DNA of 64,000 nt, taken from the NCBI RefSeq assembly GCF_963678975.1, contig NC_089277.1:23820672-23884671 (forward strand). The letters run 5' to 3'. The number at the start of each line of letters is the position of its first letter. Position 1 is the first letter of the stretch. The notes below the pieces were generated by a model that saw nothing but the letters and a program-made list of their open reading frames with translations, was not told where the DNA came from and searched no databases. The position numbers were made by a program, and so were the translations under genes. This DNA is from Dysidea avara (lineage: Eukaryota > Porifera > Demospongiae > Dictyoceratida > Dysideidae). Positions 35,788-47,655 of this stretch are shown piece by piece.

Positions 35788-38700
35788 ATGTGTGAAAAAT
35801 GCACAAGCGATCATGAGGAATCAACACTAGATGGGCAGGTTGCCAGTGATGAAGCTGTTAAGGAGTGTTCATGGGAAACCATAGAATATGAAGTCGAGTG
35901 TGATATTGATGATGAAACCACACAGTACAGTGATACCACATGGCATGTTGATTTCACACAGCACAGTGATGTCACACAACACGGTGATATCCCAAGCCAC
36001 GATGATGTCACACAGAACGGTGATACCACAAGCCACGATGATGTCACACAGCACGATGATACCACAAGGCACAGTGATGTCACACAGCACGGTGATGTCA
36101 CACAGCACGGTGATGTCACACAGCACGGTGATGTCACACAGCACGGTGATACCACAGGGCATGGTGATACTACAAGGCATAGCGATGTCACACAGCATGG
36201 TGATACCACAAGGCATGGTGATGTCACACAGCACGGTGATACCACAAGGCACGGTGATGTCACACAGCACGGTGATACCACAGGGCATGGTGATACTACA
36301 AGGCATTGTGATGTCACACAGCATGGTGATACCACAAGGCATGGTGATGTCACACAGCACAGTGATACCACAAGGCACGGTGATGTCACACAACACAGTG
36401 ATACCACAAGGCACGGTGATGTCACACAGTACGGTGATACCACAGGGCACGGTGATGTCACACAGCACAGTGATACTACAAGGCATGGTGAGGTCACACA
36501 GCACAGTGATACCACAAGGCATGGTGATGTCACGCAACAGAGTGATACCACAAGGCATGATGATACTGCACAGCTTGAAAAACAGATTATGAAACCAGCC
36601 AAGAGGGCTACCATGCAACAAAATACCATTCTACACAGCAGTATCGAGGAGATTATTGACGGTAATGGAGCTGGTCAGCAAACACAACTGAAAAACTTAG
36701 CAGTCACATCCATTAAAAAAAGCTCAATACACCTGAAGCCTAGTATAAAAGCTCGAGGTCATCCAAAATACTCTTCCAAACTGTGGCCATCAAAATCAAA
36801 GAAAAGACAACACAGTGAAGACAGGTGTAAAGAGAATATTCAGCCAAGTGTGCAAGTTGGCAAAACAAGTAAGTGATTTAGTGTAAAGCAAAATAACGTA
36901 TGTTAAAAACTTTTTAAAGGTAATAATACACAAAGAAAGAGATCCCGTCGATGTGGAGAGTGTATTGGATACACATCCGTGGATTGTCAGAAGTGCTCAG
37001 CATGCCAGGATATGGTCAAGTATGGTGGCCCAGGAAAGAAGAAGCAGTGCTGTGTAAATAGGCGATGTGTTGTTACAGGTTAGTAAGCTAAGCAATGGAT
37101 ATATATGCATTGTATAAATATAAGTATAATTTCTTTTCTACACAGAGCAACATAAATGTAGCTACAATTCAGGTACCAGCCATACTTGGGTTGACCTTTG
37201 TAAACCTGAATGGTGGACACTTAAGCCAGAAGTTAGCAAAGTGGTATGTTGTTTCTATGTCATTCATGACTTACTGTATTTAATGTGCACACATACAAGT
37301 ACTTGATATTTGGCAGGAAGCAAGTCAAGGTATATTTGGGAAAATGGGATCATCTGATATGATGGACATCGATGTATATGCTTTGTTCCCTGGCAACTGG
37401 CTAACAGATAAGGTACTTATTGGTAAACAATACATAATGTACAATCTTGTTATACGCTAGGGAATCACTACGTTTCTAAAGGTTGCTGCAAAACGCTGCC
37501 TACAAATGGTATGAAATTAACTTTTAGCACTGTACATTAACAAAATAACATTACAGAAGGGACTGAATACATTTGTTGCATCCACTTTTCTATACAACAG
37601 TATGTGCCGTAATATGAATTTAGCAAAAAGATGGTACCGAGATGTAAGTAATAAGTAAACTTTTAATTATATCTTAATTTGTAATGTCACTTGATTAAGG
37701 TCAACATTTGTGACTATGAGCTGTGGGTAATTCCTGTCAACATCAACGAGTCACACTGGATACTTGCGGTAAAATATCTTCTGATTGACTGTTATACATA
37801 ACAGCCATGTTTCCAGGTGTTACAGACCACAAAGAAAGAACTGTGGCTATTTGACTCAACTGCAAATGTGTATGTCAGTTGCATCAGTGTCTTTAAGGAA
37901 TGGTTGGTTTCGAAGACAGAGACAACCTGGAGAGATATGAATGCAGCATCAGTGGTGTGCATAATTAGAATTATAGTAAACTAAACGTATAATTATACCT
38001 AATTTAGATCTCAAATATGCCACTACAGTCAAATAGCAGTGATTGCGGTGTCTTTGTTTGTTTGGTAAGTAATACGGTATGTACAACCAGACATGTGTGA
38101 TATCAATTTATTTACTAGTATGCATTACATGAAATGATGGGAGAGCGATCATACCAATTTTCACAGGTACTGTAGTTTTCATTACTTAATATGCAGTGCT
38201 TGAAATAGTGGTTAGACGTGTGACATTTTCGGACTAAAATTCATGCTTGTCTGCTATGATGTGCTCACTATTGATTAAACACTTTCACCAGATAAAATGC
38301 ACGGTACAGCTTAGATGCAACTTAATGCTAGCAAGCATATAACTCTCGGGTGCTAGTACAATGGAACCCCTCTAAAAGGACACCCCTGAACTGAGGACAA
38401 CCTCTTTATAAAGGACATCTGTGAAGGTCCCAAATTAATGAAAGCAGTACTTTATACACCCCTTAACAAAGGACGCCTCTTTACAAGGGACAAAAAATAA
38501 TTCCCCAATGGTGTCCTTCTTAGAGAGGTTCCACTGTAGTTTACTCCCAAGTGTGAGTAACCTACCCGAGAGTATGAGTAGTCTACCTGCAGGTGCGAGT
38601 AAACTAGGTGCAAGCATTAAAACTTTCTATGGAGTTCTGAGAGCTTACCCTTGAGTTCCAGTAATATATGCTCCGTTCATACTTTCCAGACTGAGAACAA

Positions 38701-39389
38701 TCAAATTTACGTGGCTACAGTATTTGTGTACCTACTCAGATTAACGACTGATCCCTCGATTCATTCCATTTTCCAAGTCAATATTCAGAATCAAGCGCAT
38801 CAGCCATGAAAATATTGGCCAAAATATTAAAAGTACTGAATAGTCCTTGAGGCTCGAATCATGAATAGCTCTATGAATAGTCTACTGTAGCTTCACAACC
38901 AGGCCAGGTACATATACGTAGCTAGTACGTACATTTAACATTCGATGAGTTTATCAGTGAGCTCAAATGTTTTACTCGAGCCTCCAGTGGTCCTGTAGGT
39001 ACTCACGAGTGCAAGTAAACCACTCTAGAGTGTGAGTAAATTCCTCGCAAGTAAATGCTAAGTTGCATCTAATCTGTACTGTATGATCAGACTTGACAGT
39101 GTTCCAAGGAAAAATATTTCCAAGCACAAGCTTGTACAAGTATTCATTCAGACATGCTCAAATAAATTCATTTCAAACACCGAGTATGTGCCATACAGTC
39201 TTAGGTATTTGCAGCGATATTAAAAAACTATCTTTACTCAACCTCAGAATTTCCGTTTAAATTAATAGTATATTTAGGATACATGTATCATTCATTAGTT
39301 ACAATACATTCACACAGGGAAAGACACATCGGATAAGAGAGTGGATAACATGGAAGATCACAGAAACTTGTTTGAAGGAAAATCTCTAA
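35788..39389 (+). CDS. CXXC zinc-finger / Ulp1-SENP-type cysteine protease fusion (11 exons)
   Basis: Exons: 35788-36868, 36920-37078, 37146-37243, 37317-37412, 37461-37508, 37557-37643, 37700-37768, 37817-37954, 38008-38064, 38119-38166, 39318-39389. All introns are GT..AG and phases agree, giving 650 residues. Residues about 55-260 are D[VT]T[QR]H[GS] hexapeptides. Residues 366-410 are a CXXC domain (RRCGECIGY..DCQKCSACQDM..KYGGPGKKKQ..C..RRC) that would bind CpG DNA, but the third ligand Cys is Tyr378. Residues 447-650 are a full Ulp1/C48 fold: WLTDK at 474, catalytic H542 (ESHW), D559 (LFDST), oxyanion Q599 and nucleophile C605 (SSDCGVF), ending in the helix RIREWITWKI. A nuclear SUMO- or ubiquitin-like protease tethered to chromatin is inferred. 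Alternatively it is transposon-derived: some eukaryotic DNA transposons carry Ulp1 or CXXC domains, but no transposase is seen here. AATAAA is at 39456-39461. Confidence 0.85.
35953..36565 (+). repeat. Coding minisatellite, 18/36-bp unit
   Basis: Tandem 18-bp units alternate between GATGTCACACAGCACGGT and GATACCACAAGGCACGGT, with point changes, inside exon 1 of the CXXC-protease gene. Unit length is a multiple of three, so copy-number change keeps the frame. The same periodicity leaves long open frames on both strands (for example minus 35811-36629), which are by-products. Confidence 0.95.
38359..38536. mobile_element. TA-flanked MITE in intron 10 (pogo/Tc1-like), 178 bp
   Basis: Ends CAATGGAACCCCTCTAAAAG and CTTAGAGAGGTTCCACTG are imperfect inverts flanked by TA (38357-38358, 38537-38538), with AGGACACC/GGTGTCCT next to the ends. 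It lies inside the only long intron (38167-39317) of the CXXC-protease gene and does not affect coding. Confidence 0.8.
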
Positions 39390-39430
39390 ACTGAATTTAA
39401 TACTCCATGTGCATTATTTAGAACAATACA

Positions 39431-39670
39431 TTAATTTATATGCTTCATACAATCTAATAAACTACTATCTTCATCGTTCCGTTCTTTGGAATGGATTGTT
39501 TTCCATCTCCAGCGAAGGGGCGGCCGCACTTGACCGATGACTCGGAATAGCAGCCTCCTCAATTTCTTCATAAGTCTCGAATCCTCTACGCTAGTAATAC
39601 CATGGCCACGGGCGTTGTGTTCAATATCTCTGTAAACTTTCTGCATCACATCGTGCCACAAAGCAGACAC
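39431..39670 (-). CDS. Possible small or terminal-exon gene, unrecognised
   Basis: The minus-strand frame reads about 84 basic residues (VSALWHDVMQKVYRDIEHN to CMKHIN) and stops at 39431. That is 42 bp from the end of the convergent CXXC-protease gene. The first codon of the listed span is GTG, so an initiator would be the internal ATG of MQKVY (39644-39646). Otherwise this is a last exon after the CAG acceptor near 39688. Codon use looks real (varied, with Arg/Lys/Glu-rich helix-like segments and few repeats), and CpG content is higher than around it. I recognise no family. Confidence 0.35.
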   Translation of the reverse strand: MSALWHDVMQKVYRDIEHNARGHGITSVEDSRLMKKLRRLLFRVIGQVRPPLRWRWKTIHSKERNDEDSSLLDCMKHIN

Positions 39671-42600
39671 AATATCGATACCATCTGATCAGGTCACGTG
39701 ACTCGATTGGTGTCAATAGCATATTGGTGGCCCTTAACGTCACCAACCAATTGGTGTCAATAGCAAAAGCCTTATAGGCTTCCACATCGTCTTACTAACA
39801 ATTTCGTTTCTCACGTGATACAATCCGGGTCAGACATGGATAATTTCAACCGGGTCGGACCCGGATGACCCAGAGAAAATGTGACCCGGTTGACCCGACC
39901 CGGTTTCAACGCTGGTGCATATTATATTGGCTTTCCATTATGTTGCAAACTCTTTGCAGCTAAAAATATGTATGTACACTGCAGAATGTCTATAAACTGT
40001 CGGTACTGAATAAGTCATCACTATCCTTACAAGTAAACATGCAATAAGACCAGATTGCTATAAACTAAGTGTGCTCTCCTAAATCTTAACACAGGACTCC
40101 TTGCTGTAGTGCTCAATCGCTGCCTTATTTCCATTGTCAATAGAGCATATTTGCCATCTGGATTTGTTGTACTCCTGTGAATATCATTGTACTTTTCTCT
40201 ACATCATTTACCACAGGTGGGGGGATCTATTATGGTAATTAAAGATAGTAATTTCAAAGAATTTATGGCAGCAGTTCATAGGGTTCACCACAAACATTAT
40301 TCATAGCCTCATATGCAAAAATTCCATTGTAAATAAAACGAGGGACTTTTACATTGTGAAGATGTTTAAGTTTACTTTGCAATACTACTTATTGTGATTA
40401 CATATACTACTGCTGTAACTACTACTGTTGTGAAAGGATAGCAAGATACAGCTGTATGTATGTACAGCTTGGTTATCCAAGCTCTTCTAGGACACATTGC
40501 TTAATCATCTACCACACTAAGGCAAGTGGACATGAAATGGCAGGATTTGGGCTTATACACCCTGTACATGATAGTTAGGCAGGTCAAATTAACCCTAACA
40601 TGTTTTCCGGCCCAGCTGCACAATAGTTATTCTTATATAGGTTATGATTTAGTTTCACACGAAATAATGTGTGGTTGAATGGCTTTGATACCAACAGAGT
40701 GTCCCTTTATTATCATTGTGAATAATTGTAAACCTCGTATGCATGAGGGTAGTGTCTAATCACTGGACTGGACTACTGGACTGGAATACTGGAATGGACT
40801 ACTGGACTGATAGTTTATTTGGTTTTACACATTTTTAAGGGTGGGGTTACTGTACATTTGGATGACTTGTCACGTGACAACATTTCAGCACTGAGTGTTG
40901 AATATGGTCCTAAAAAGTAGCTGTGATAAGCCAAATGGGTTTGTATTCTATTCACTGCTTAACTCTACTATATAGCAGATACTGACTTGTAGGTATACCC
41001 AAAAATGTTTCTCTCACTCTTAGGCACACATGATTATTGTGATACAACTGCAGACCAATCAAGGTGTAGAGTTTTAGCCTTGAAGTCACTTGTGCATACC
41101 TGCATGACTGTATTTCAAATGAAGAAATGACTACGATCTTGTTAATGTCTACCGCAACGTAACACGACATGCATTGAGAAATGAAATAATGATATGAACT
41201 CTCCATGAGCAGGCGAATAAGATGGTGTATAGGCTTAATTGATTTGAGACTTGCTTCTTGATATATTTCACAGATTTTTAAAAATTTCGCTTTCTCAAGA
41301 TGTATGTCTGTGCAGAGATAGTTACATATGGCAGTGTAACTGTTTCAAGAAGGATACCATCTATCAACAAGATATTCTCATTTTGACGAGCAAGTCATAG
41401 TAAGGGTGTACCAACAACAGACTCAAATCACAGTCAACTCAATGCCAACAAAGCATCTTATGCTACTTTGTGAGTGGAATATATGTAACTGTGTGTAATG
41501 GGGGCACATTAAATTAACCTACTTTTAAACTTGTACACACTGTATGCCGTTGTGCTATGACCATGCACTTTTCTACTCCTACTAACAGCTAATGGCATTG
41601 TAATACAATTAACATAATGCAGACATTTCATTCCAGTAATGAAATATAACCAGTTATGCGATGGGATTAGTTTGTGTGTAGGCGCCTCATTCCATGGCAG
41701 GAAGCTGTACACCCATACATTACATGGCAGCTCTCTGGATGAGATTTTGAGTAGAAATCACTCCTCTTCAACTACCCACTCATCCTGTCGAGATACTGAG
41801 CAAACTCAGACCCCTCCCCGCCCCACATCGCACCATATTTTTTTCTTCGAACAGTGCAGGATTGGTCTCGTGACTGTCCACCAGTATATTTACGTGATGA
41901 TCCGTTCACTTCATTGCATTTGTGTAGCTGTGTAGTCTTTTTTATTGTAGCTGTGTGAATTCATTCTGTAAGGTGGCCTTGCTGCATGGGTTCCCTGTGA
42001 AATCTGGAGGAAAATTTTGCAAGTTGCTAGCTGGTTTTACTTTAAAATTAGCATCAATTTAAAGGCATTTTCAAGCCCGTTTAACTGAATTACAAAAATT
42101 CTGCAGCTCCTGGGGATTGCACCCCCAGACCCCTTGAAAGTCTAATTGCTATAACTAACTGTACACTAGCTGAGCCATATAGCAAGTTTCATGCTATGTC
42201 CCCTGTATGTCAAGTGTACAATTACCTACTTATTAATATTATACATAGCCTAGAAAGTCTGAAGAACAACAGATAGGCTTGAGCATATTTACATAGCTAG
42301 CTAGCAGTGAAATATCACTAAAATTGCATATCTAAGTGTCTAATTTTCAAAAATTTCCTGTGGGGGCATGCCCCCAGACCCCCCCCCCCCCCCCCTAGAA
42401 TGCTCGTGCTTTGCAATTCATAGAGTATGCTTCACACACTGCAGCAGCAAACTCCTCTCTCATTGGCAGCACCATGTATATAGTAGCAATTTCAACATAT
42501 ACAATGGCCTGACCAACTCAATTTTCCCTCCTCCGGCCCTGTTTTGATTATTAGCCCATTTTCAATAAGGCTAAAGTATGCAGTGCACTTTTGGGCTCCT

Positions 42601-43299
42601 TGTATGGCTTTACTGGAGTACTGAAAGTTAACTGCGAAAGGCTGTTTTAGTTTTCCATAGGCTCCAATGTATTTTGACATCACTTTTGATTAGCTATTAA
42701 TTCCGTATATTTTGGTGTGGCAATTAGTGATACGGTTTTTCAGAAGCTTCTGGAACCCACTCTACTAATTGACCCTTGTTGAATAGTGCTGGGAACACAA
42801 ATGAAGATAATATACAGCAATACTGGTGACTTGTTAATTATGACATCATTTGTGCACGATTTTCTTTAGCAGTTAAAACAGGCGAGAGGAGAGCTCTTTT
42901 GTGAGGTAGGCACTTAGTGGTGAAGAGTTTGAATGATTTTTGGCATTGTAGCTATTAACAAGTGATGTATCGCTTCGCCAACTGAGTAAACCTAGTTTTC
43001 ATGTGTGATAGCATTGATAGTGGTGTTTGCCTTTATCTAACCACAAAGTCTTACAGTTTAGAGATTGTAATTGATGTTTTCTTTGTACTATTGTTTCTGG
43101 TAACCTTCCTTACTGGTCTAGACTTTGTCTTCCCTGCTTTCTAGATTGTGTGCACAAATGATGTCATATGTGAGCGATAATTTATACTGCTGCATATTAA
43201 TGTCACGCTTCATGGTATGAACCACCAACATGGACTGGCTTAAAGAGTACTCCTTAAAGTTTATGAAGTTTCGATTTGTAGCAGCATACACATGCAGAA
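39671..43299. other. Intergenic; repeat fragments, no gene recognised
   Basis: Fragments include an ACCCGG-rich hAT-like piece at about 39825-39915 (ends CAACGCTGG) and an imperfect ACTGGACTGG tandem at 40761-40812. There is also an inverted partner of 35566-35613 near 40656-40703, and GCACCCCCAGACCCC blocks near 42120 and 42365 related to the hAT element at 35133. Open frames here (for example 41639-41935) show no domain. Confidence 0.5.
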
Positions 43300-44070
43300 G
43301 CTACTATGTAGCTATATCATGTGGTAAATTATTCCATAGCTGAATAACATTAGGGATAAAATCTGAATATATATATATGTATCTATTCTAGTTGATGGCT
43401 GGCCGGGTGAACTTATAAGTAACTGCCCCTTGTGGTTCTTGTAGAATGTTGGATATAAATAAAATTGGAAGTGACAAAATAAATATAAGTTCTTTATTGA
43501 GTTTCAATATATCAGCGATGCTACTTGTTTGAAAATAATTAGATGCTATGAATCATCTCCACAGTCTGCACACTCTCTAACTTGTTAATTACACATCTGG
43601 TATGGGGTGCCCACACTGACATATTCAAGAGGTTTAATACATAAGTATAGTAATTTTTCTCTGACATGATCTAAAGTTCCTACAGAGAAATGCCAGTGTT
43701 GAGTTTACAGGTAGAATCTATGCATTCATTGAACAGTTTAGAAACAACCGTAACTCTGAGATACTTAACTGAGGAAAGTTTGTAGTTAATTACACAAAAT
43801 GTAATATACTATGTTGCTATCAGGTTACGAGTATTACTTTTAAAACCACACATTTGTCAATGTTCAGTTCAGTATGTTTTCTCTCCCACTCTTCAAAGGT
43901 ATACACAAACCCTTTTGAAGTCAGCTTGTGATTCAGTTCGTCTATTATGTTGTTTGACTAGGAATATCATTGATATAAATTAAAAATAGAAGGAGGCCCT
44001 AGTACTGTAGCTACCTTGTGGGACACCACTCAATACTTCGGCAGAACTTGAATATAGCATCTATCATATA
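43300..44070 (-). mobile_element. LINE remnant (L2/CR1-like), 3' part
   Basis: Minus-strand translation in broken frames shows the reverse-transcriptase motif SGVPQG at 44013-44030 followed by LGPP and a NLYQ..IP-like stretch. Further on there is LEYVSVG.PYQ, and finally PNVIQLWNNLP near 43340, which is the usual C-terminal signature of L2/CR1-type LINEs. Stops and indels occur throughout. The 5' part is absent. Confidence 0.7.
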
Positions 44071-44424
44071 ATATAACTTTAACCTTACCCACACAACAAA
44101 GTGGTTTTGGTACAAACCACGTAGCTGGCTATTACGTCTACAGTCTCAGTATTGTAAATGCTATCTACAAATTCAGAAATTGTATAAGCTTAAACAACCT
44201 AGATAGCCTTAGCTAGCTATACAGATGATCTTGCTCTACCTATACTTTTGGCTAGAAAGTGAATATGGTTCACACAGTCATGAGACATGAAACTGAACCT
44301 CAGTGAAATCCAACTCCGGCGATCAGTTATAGCCTGGAACTGAATCACTGTGTTCAGTGAAACTAGGGACCCCTAAGCAATCATTGATAGCAGTGACAAC
44401 GCCAAGAAAACAGATTGAACAAAA

Positions 44425-44715
44425 AGTCATTTAGAGTCAGCACGGAATAGAAAGCAATCGAAAGTTGAATATTTACAATTATTGGCAGAATTTGACAGAT
44501 TAAATATCTCCAGTTATTATGAAACTATCGCAATTTCAACACTTGGCCATTACCAACCAGCCTCCATTGGAAACTACCTCAAATTTTCCAACCCTACCAT
44601 AACTATCTCCAAATCTACTGTAAGGAAATGTTTAGATGATGCTGCCTACCAAAGTATTCTAGCCGATATTTTTGGCTAGGAATAATAAAGAGTGGCTGGA
44701 TGTGATATAGTTTCT
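44425..44715 (+). mobile_element. LINE 3'-end fragment (endonuclease-tail type)
   Basis: An open stretch reads ESARNRKQSKVEYLQLLAEF, then STLGHY, KFSNP and VRKCLDDAAYQSILA, ending at 44679, with residues for a further ARNN.EW end in another frame. The same C-terminal block can be read on the minus strand at 54340-54700, so both derive from one LINE type. No start codon or RT domain is present here. Confidence 0.55.
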
Positions 44716-44719
44716 TTTA

Positions 44720-47101
44720 TTTTATTTTTATATTCACACCCTTGCCATGCCCACGCAGGTTTTCCTTAGGACCATACACGTGGTCGCATGTGACCGAGGA
44801 CTATCATACTTTCTGTTATTTATATACTTTCATCATTTCATAATTGATGGTTTTCTCTCTATACTAGCACATTTAAACAACAATATAAATATACTCACAT
44901 TGACTAATCGAGGTGACTATCATCAGTGATGGGTTGAGTCAGTTCGAGTCAGTCCGGCAGTAGTCTCAACGCCGGCTGGACAAGCTGAGCTCGCTGGACA
45001 CACAGAGCACTCAGTCGCTGAACACTTTAACCTTTAGACCTCTAGTGCCTAACTGGTAAAGCAGCTAGATGACGACGACCACCGGATTTGTCTCGCGATT
45101 TGTAGACACGAATTCGGACACGAACACGCGTAATAATAAGTGGTCACGTGACCAAAAAGTCCTGAGATGTTTGTTTCTGGTGATTTTCACATATACTGAT
45201 AAAACAAACAAGTGCTTCTGAAAGATAGTTCAGCTTAGGTGATCCAATAGCTACATCCCAATCTCTTGATTAAAAATTCTGTATGAGCATGCTGGAGACA
45301 GTAATATATATGATTGAGCAGCTCAAACAGTAATCTTTGCCTTACCATGAAGGTACTACATAAATCCTTTGCTTTAACTCCTAATTTCTTACCAACTTAC
45401 AAATAAATAACTAAATTCCCTCTGGGCTACAAACACTATCATAGCTGTTGATCATTTTACAAATTCTCTTTTTTGTTAATAGAATAAGTGTGCTGTATTG
45501 GAATTGTATACTGTAGTGTTCTGTTCTCTCTGTATCTGACCGCAAGGTGTTCATTAAGTACAATTCTTAAGGTTATCAGTATTTAAGGCTTTTTTTTGCA
45601 AGTATTTACGGTAACTGTTTTGTGTGTGTAATAATATTATCTGTTTTTTAATTTATTTTTTTGTATTGCTGCATTCTGTAGGTGTTACTTCCATAGGCCT
45701 AGCCTTTTGTAATCGCTTTGTCATTGTTGTGACTAAATAATAACCTAGACTAAAGTAAAACATCTATCCTGCGTGGAATAATCACTACAATAATAATGAT
45801 CTACTTCACGGCATATAGGCATATTAATCACTTTGCACTAGTGAGATGAATATTTGGCAAATGAAGGCCTTAAGTATAGAAATTGTCCGTTCCCAACTCA
45901 CTTGTTCACAATTATGGAATCTACACCTAATAATGTAAAGACATCATTAACTAGCTATACACTTGAGAGAGTATGATTATGTAGAGACATACCAAGCACT
46001 ATGTATATTATTTCAATGATTATTAGCTACACATCTTGTTACGTATAAATATGTTTTAATAACTTCCCTTCCATTGATGTATGTACTCTTGATTATCAAT
46101 CTTTAAAGCAGAGTGATCACTTTAATGCTTTGAATTACTGATGTAATTTTTTTTGCAATAGTAGAGCAAGATCAGCTACAACTCGCAAACTGCTCACAAT
46201 TATTCTCCAAACAACAAAATTCGTAGCTTTGTTTCAGTTGACTCCCTAGGCTGTGGAATACATTAACCCTATCAACATTGATTTACACTTCAACACAATG
46301 AAGTTATAGTGATTTACCACTGAACGTATACATTTGGAATCATTTTACAGAGCACTTTAACCCAAAACAATTCATCATTGTAAACTATAATTTTATTCAC
46401 ACTGCTCAGTACTGGCGACATGTCCGACACATTTGACTTCTAAAACATGATTCATTATTCTGTATAGCTATACATTGTGCCAAGAGAGTTTCTGCATTAA
46501 AACATTCTTGAAATGCTCTGTATAATATATTATATTAATATTATAGTAACAAAATCCATGACGATTATTTTCACTGACTCATTCACCAAATTCATAAAAC
46601 TGTTTGTATGGATTGTTTGTAGCTAGTATTCAATATTTTCAACACACATAAATACTCAAAAGTGGTCACGTGACTGAAAATTCCATAATGGCTACATTGG
46701 CCCTGTGAAATAGGAATTGTTTGGAAGGTGCCTTCTTTCATTGTTTCTGATGATTTCTGACCTAAAGCAAACATGTGCTAATTATATACTCTGCCGATTG
46801 CACAGCAAAAAATAGCCGGTGTTCCAATATTATCTATACTAACTCCGTCTTTAGTCAGTATTGAAACAACTGATTAAACAAGTTGATGTTGTGCTACTTC
46901 CAACCTGTATACGACTTTCTATGTTCTTGTTATTGTTGCTCTAGGGAACCAAACCCACCAACTTCAACTGTAATTATAGTATGTACAAGTTGAGCTGGAT
47001 CCTGAAAAACAGCTAAAAATTAGAATTGGATGTTTCTCAAGTGAATTAACATTTCAACCAGATGATTAGTGGTAACAGAAAAGGTGTCAACAACAGACAA
47101 C
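44720..47101. other. Intergenic; a CpG-richer patch at 44940-45130
   Basis: The patch is the most CpG-rich of this area and holds an ATG at 45069 in a 50-codon frame (MTTTTGFVSRF). It could be a promoter and first exon, but I find no downstream partner. A segment at 45470-45600 resembles 48630-48760. No gene is called. Confidence 0.4.
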
Positions 47102-47655
47102 AGTCAAACTATAAACAGTTTAGAAGATACTGCTATGTATAATCCCTAATTACAATAAATGTTATGTATCTGTAAAACCAATTGGCTAAAATAGTGTACA
47201 TAGCTGGTTAATTTTGCTAACTATTAATTTTACAACAGTTTTTTTTGCAAAGGGCAGGAAAGGGCTGTAATAATGGACAATGCACTTTTATGTCTTTACC
47301 ATAGGAAATGTATGGTGAAAATTTTGATTGGCCATAAATATTGTGTCAGACATTTGAACGAAAAGATTTTGAAATATTTTTAGCTGATCAAGCAGTGCTG
47401 CAAATGAGTCAAATTTCAAGATCATGTGTAATTGCATCCATGAGTTTTACTAAATGATCCAGCTCAATACACACATACCATAGCTGTAATAGTATAAGTA
47501 TGTATATTGAATTAAAATAATAAAATATTAAGTAATAAACAGCTAGCAAAATTAACCAACTATGTACACTATTTTAGCCAATTGGTTTTACAGATACATA
47601 ATATTTATTGTGATTATACATAGCAGTATCTTCTAAACTGTTTTATAGTTTGACT
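47102..47655. mobile_element. Long-TIR MITE, about 554 bp
   Basis: Ends AGTCAAACTATAAACAG and CTGTTTTATAGTTTGACT begin inverted arms of about 130 bp, including GATACTGCTATGTATAATC and CCAATTGGCTAAAATAGTG. The loop of roughly 300 bp has no coding capacity. I could not find a clear target duplication. Confidence 0.8.

Noticed and set aside
35953-36565. Possible CRISPR array
   Set aside because: Regular repeats but no spacers, the units are contiguous and coding, and the context is animal DNA.
35811-36629. Minus-strand frames of 272 and 250 codons and a plus-strand frame of 234 codons opposite exon 1
   Set aside because: The 18-bp coding repeat keeps several frames open. Only the plus-strand frame from 35788 continues through spliced exons into known domains.
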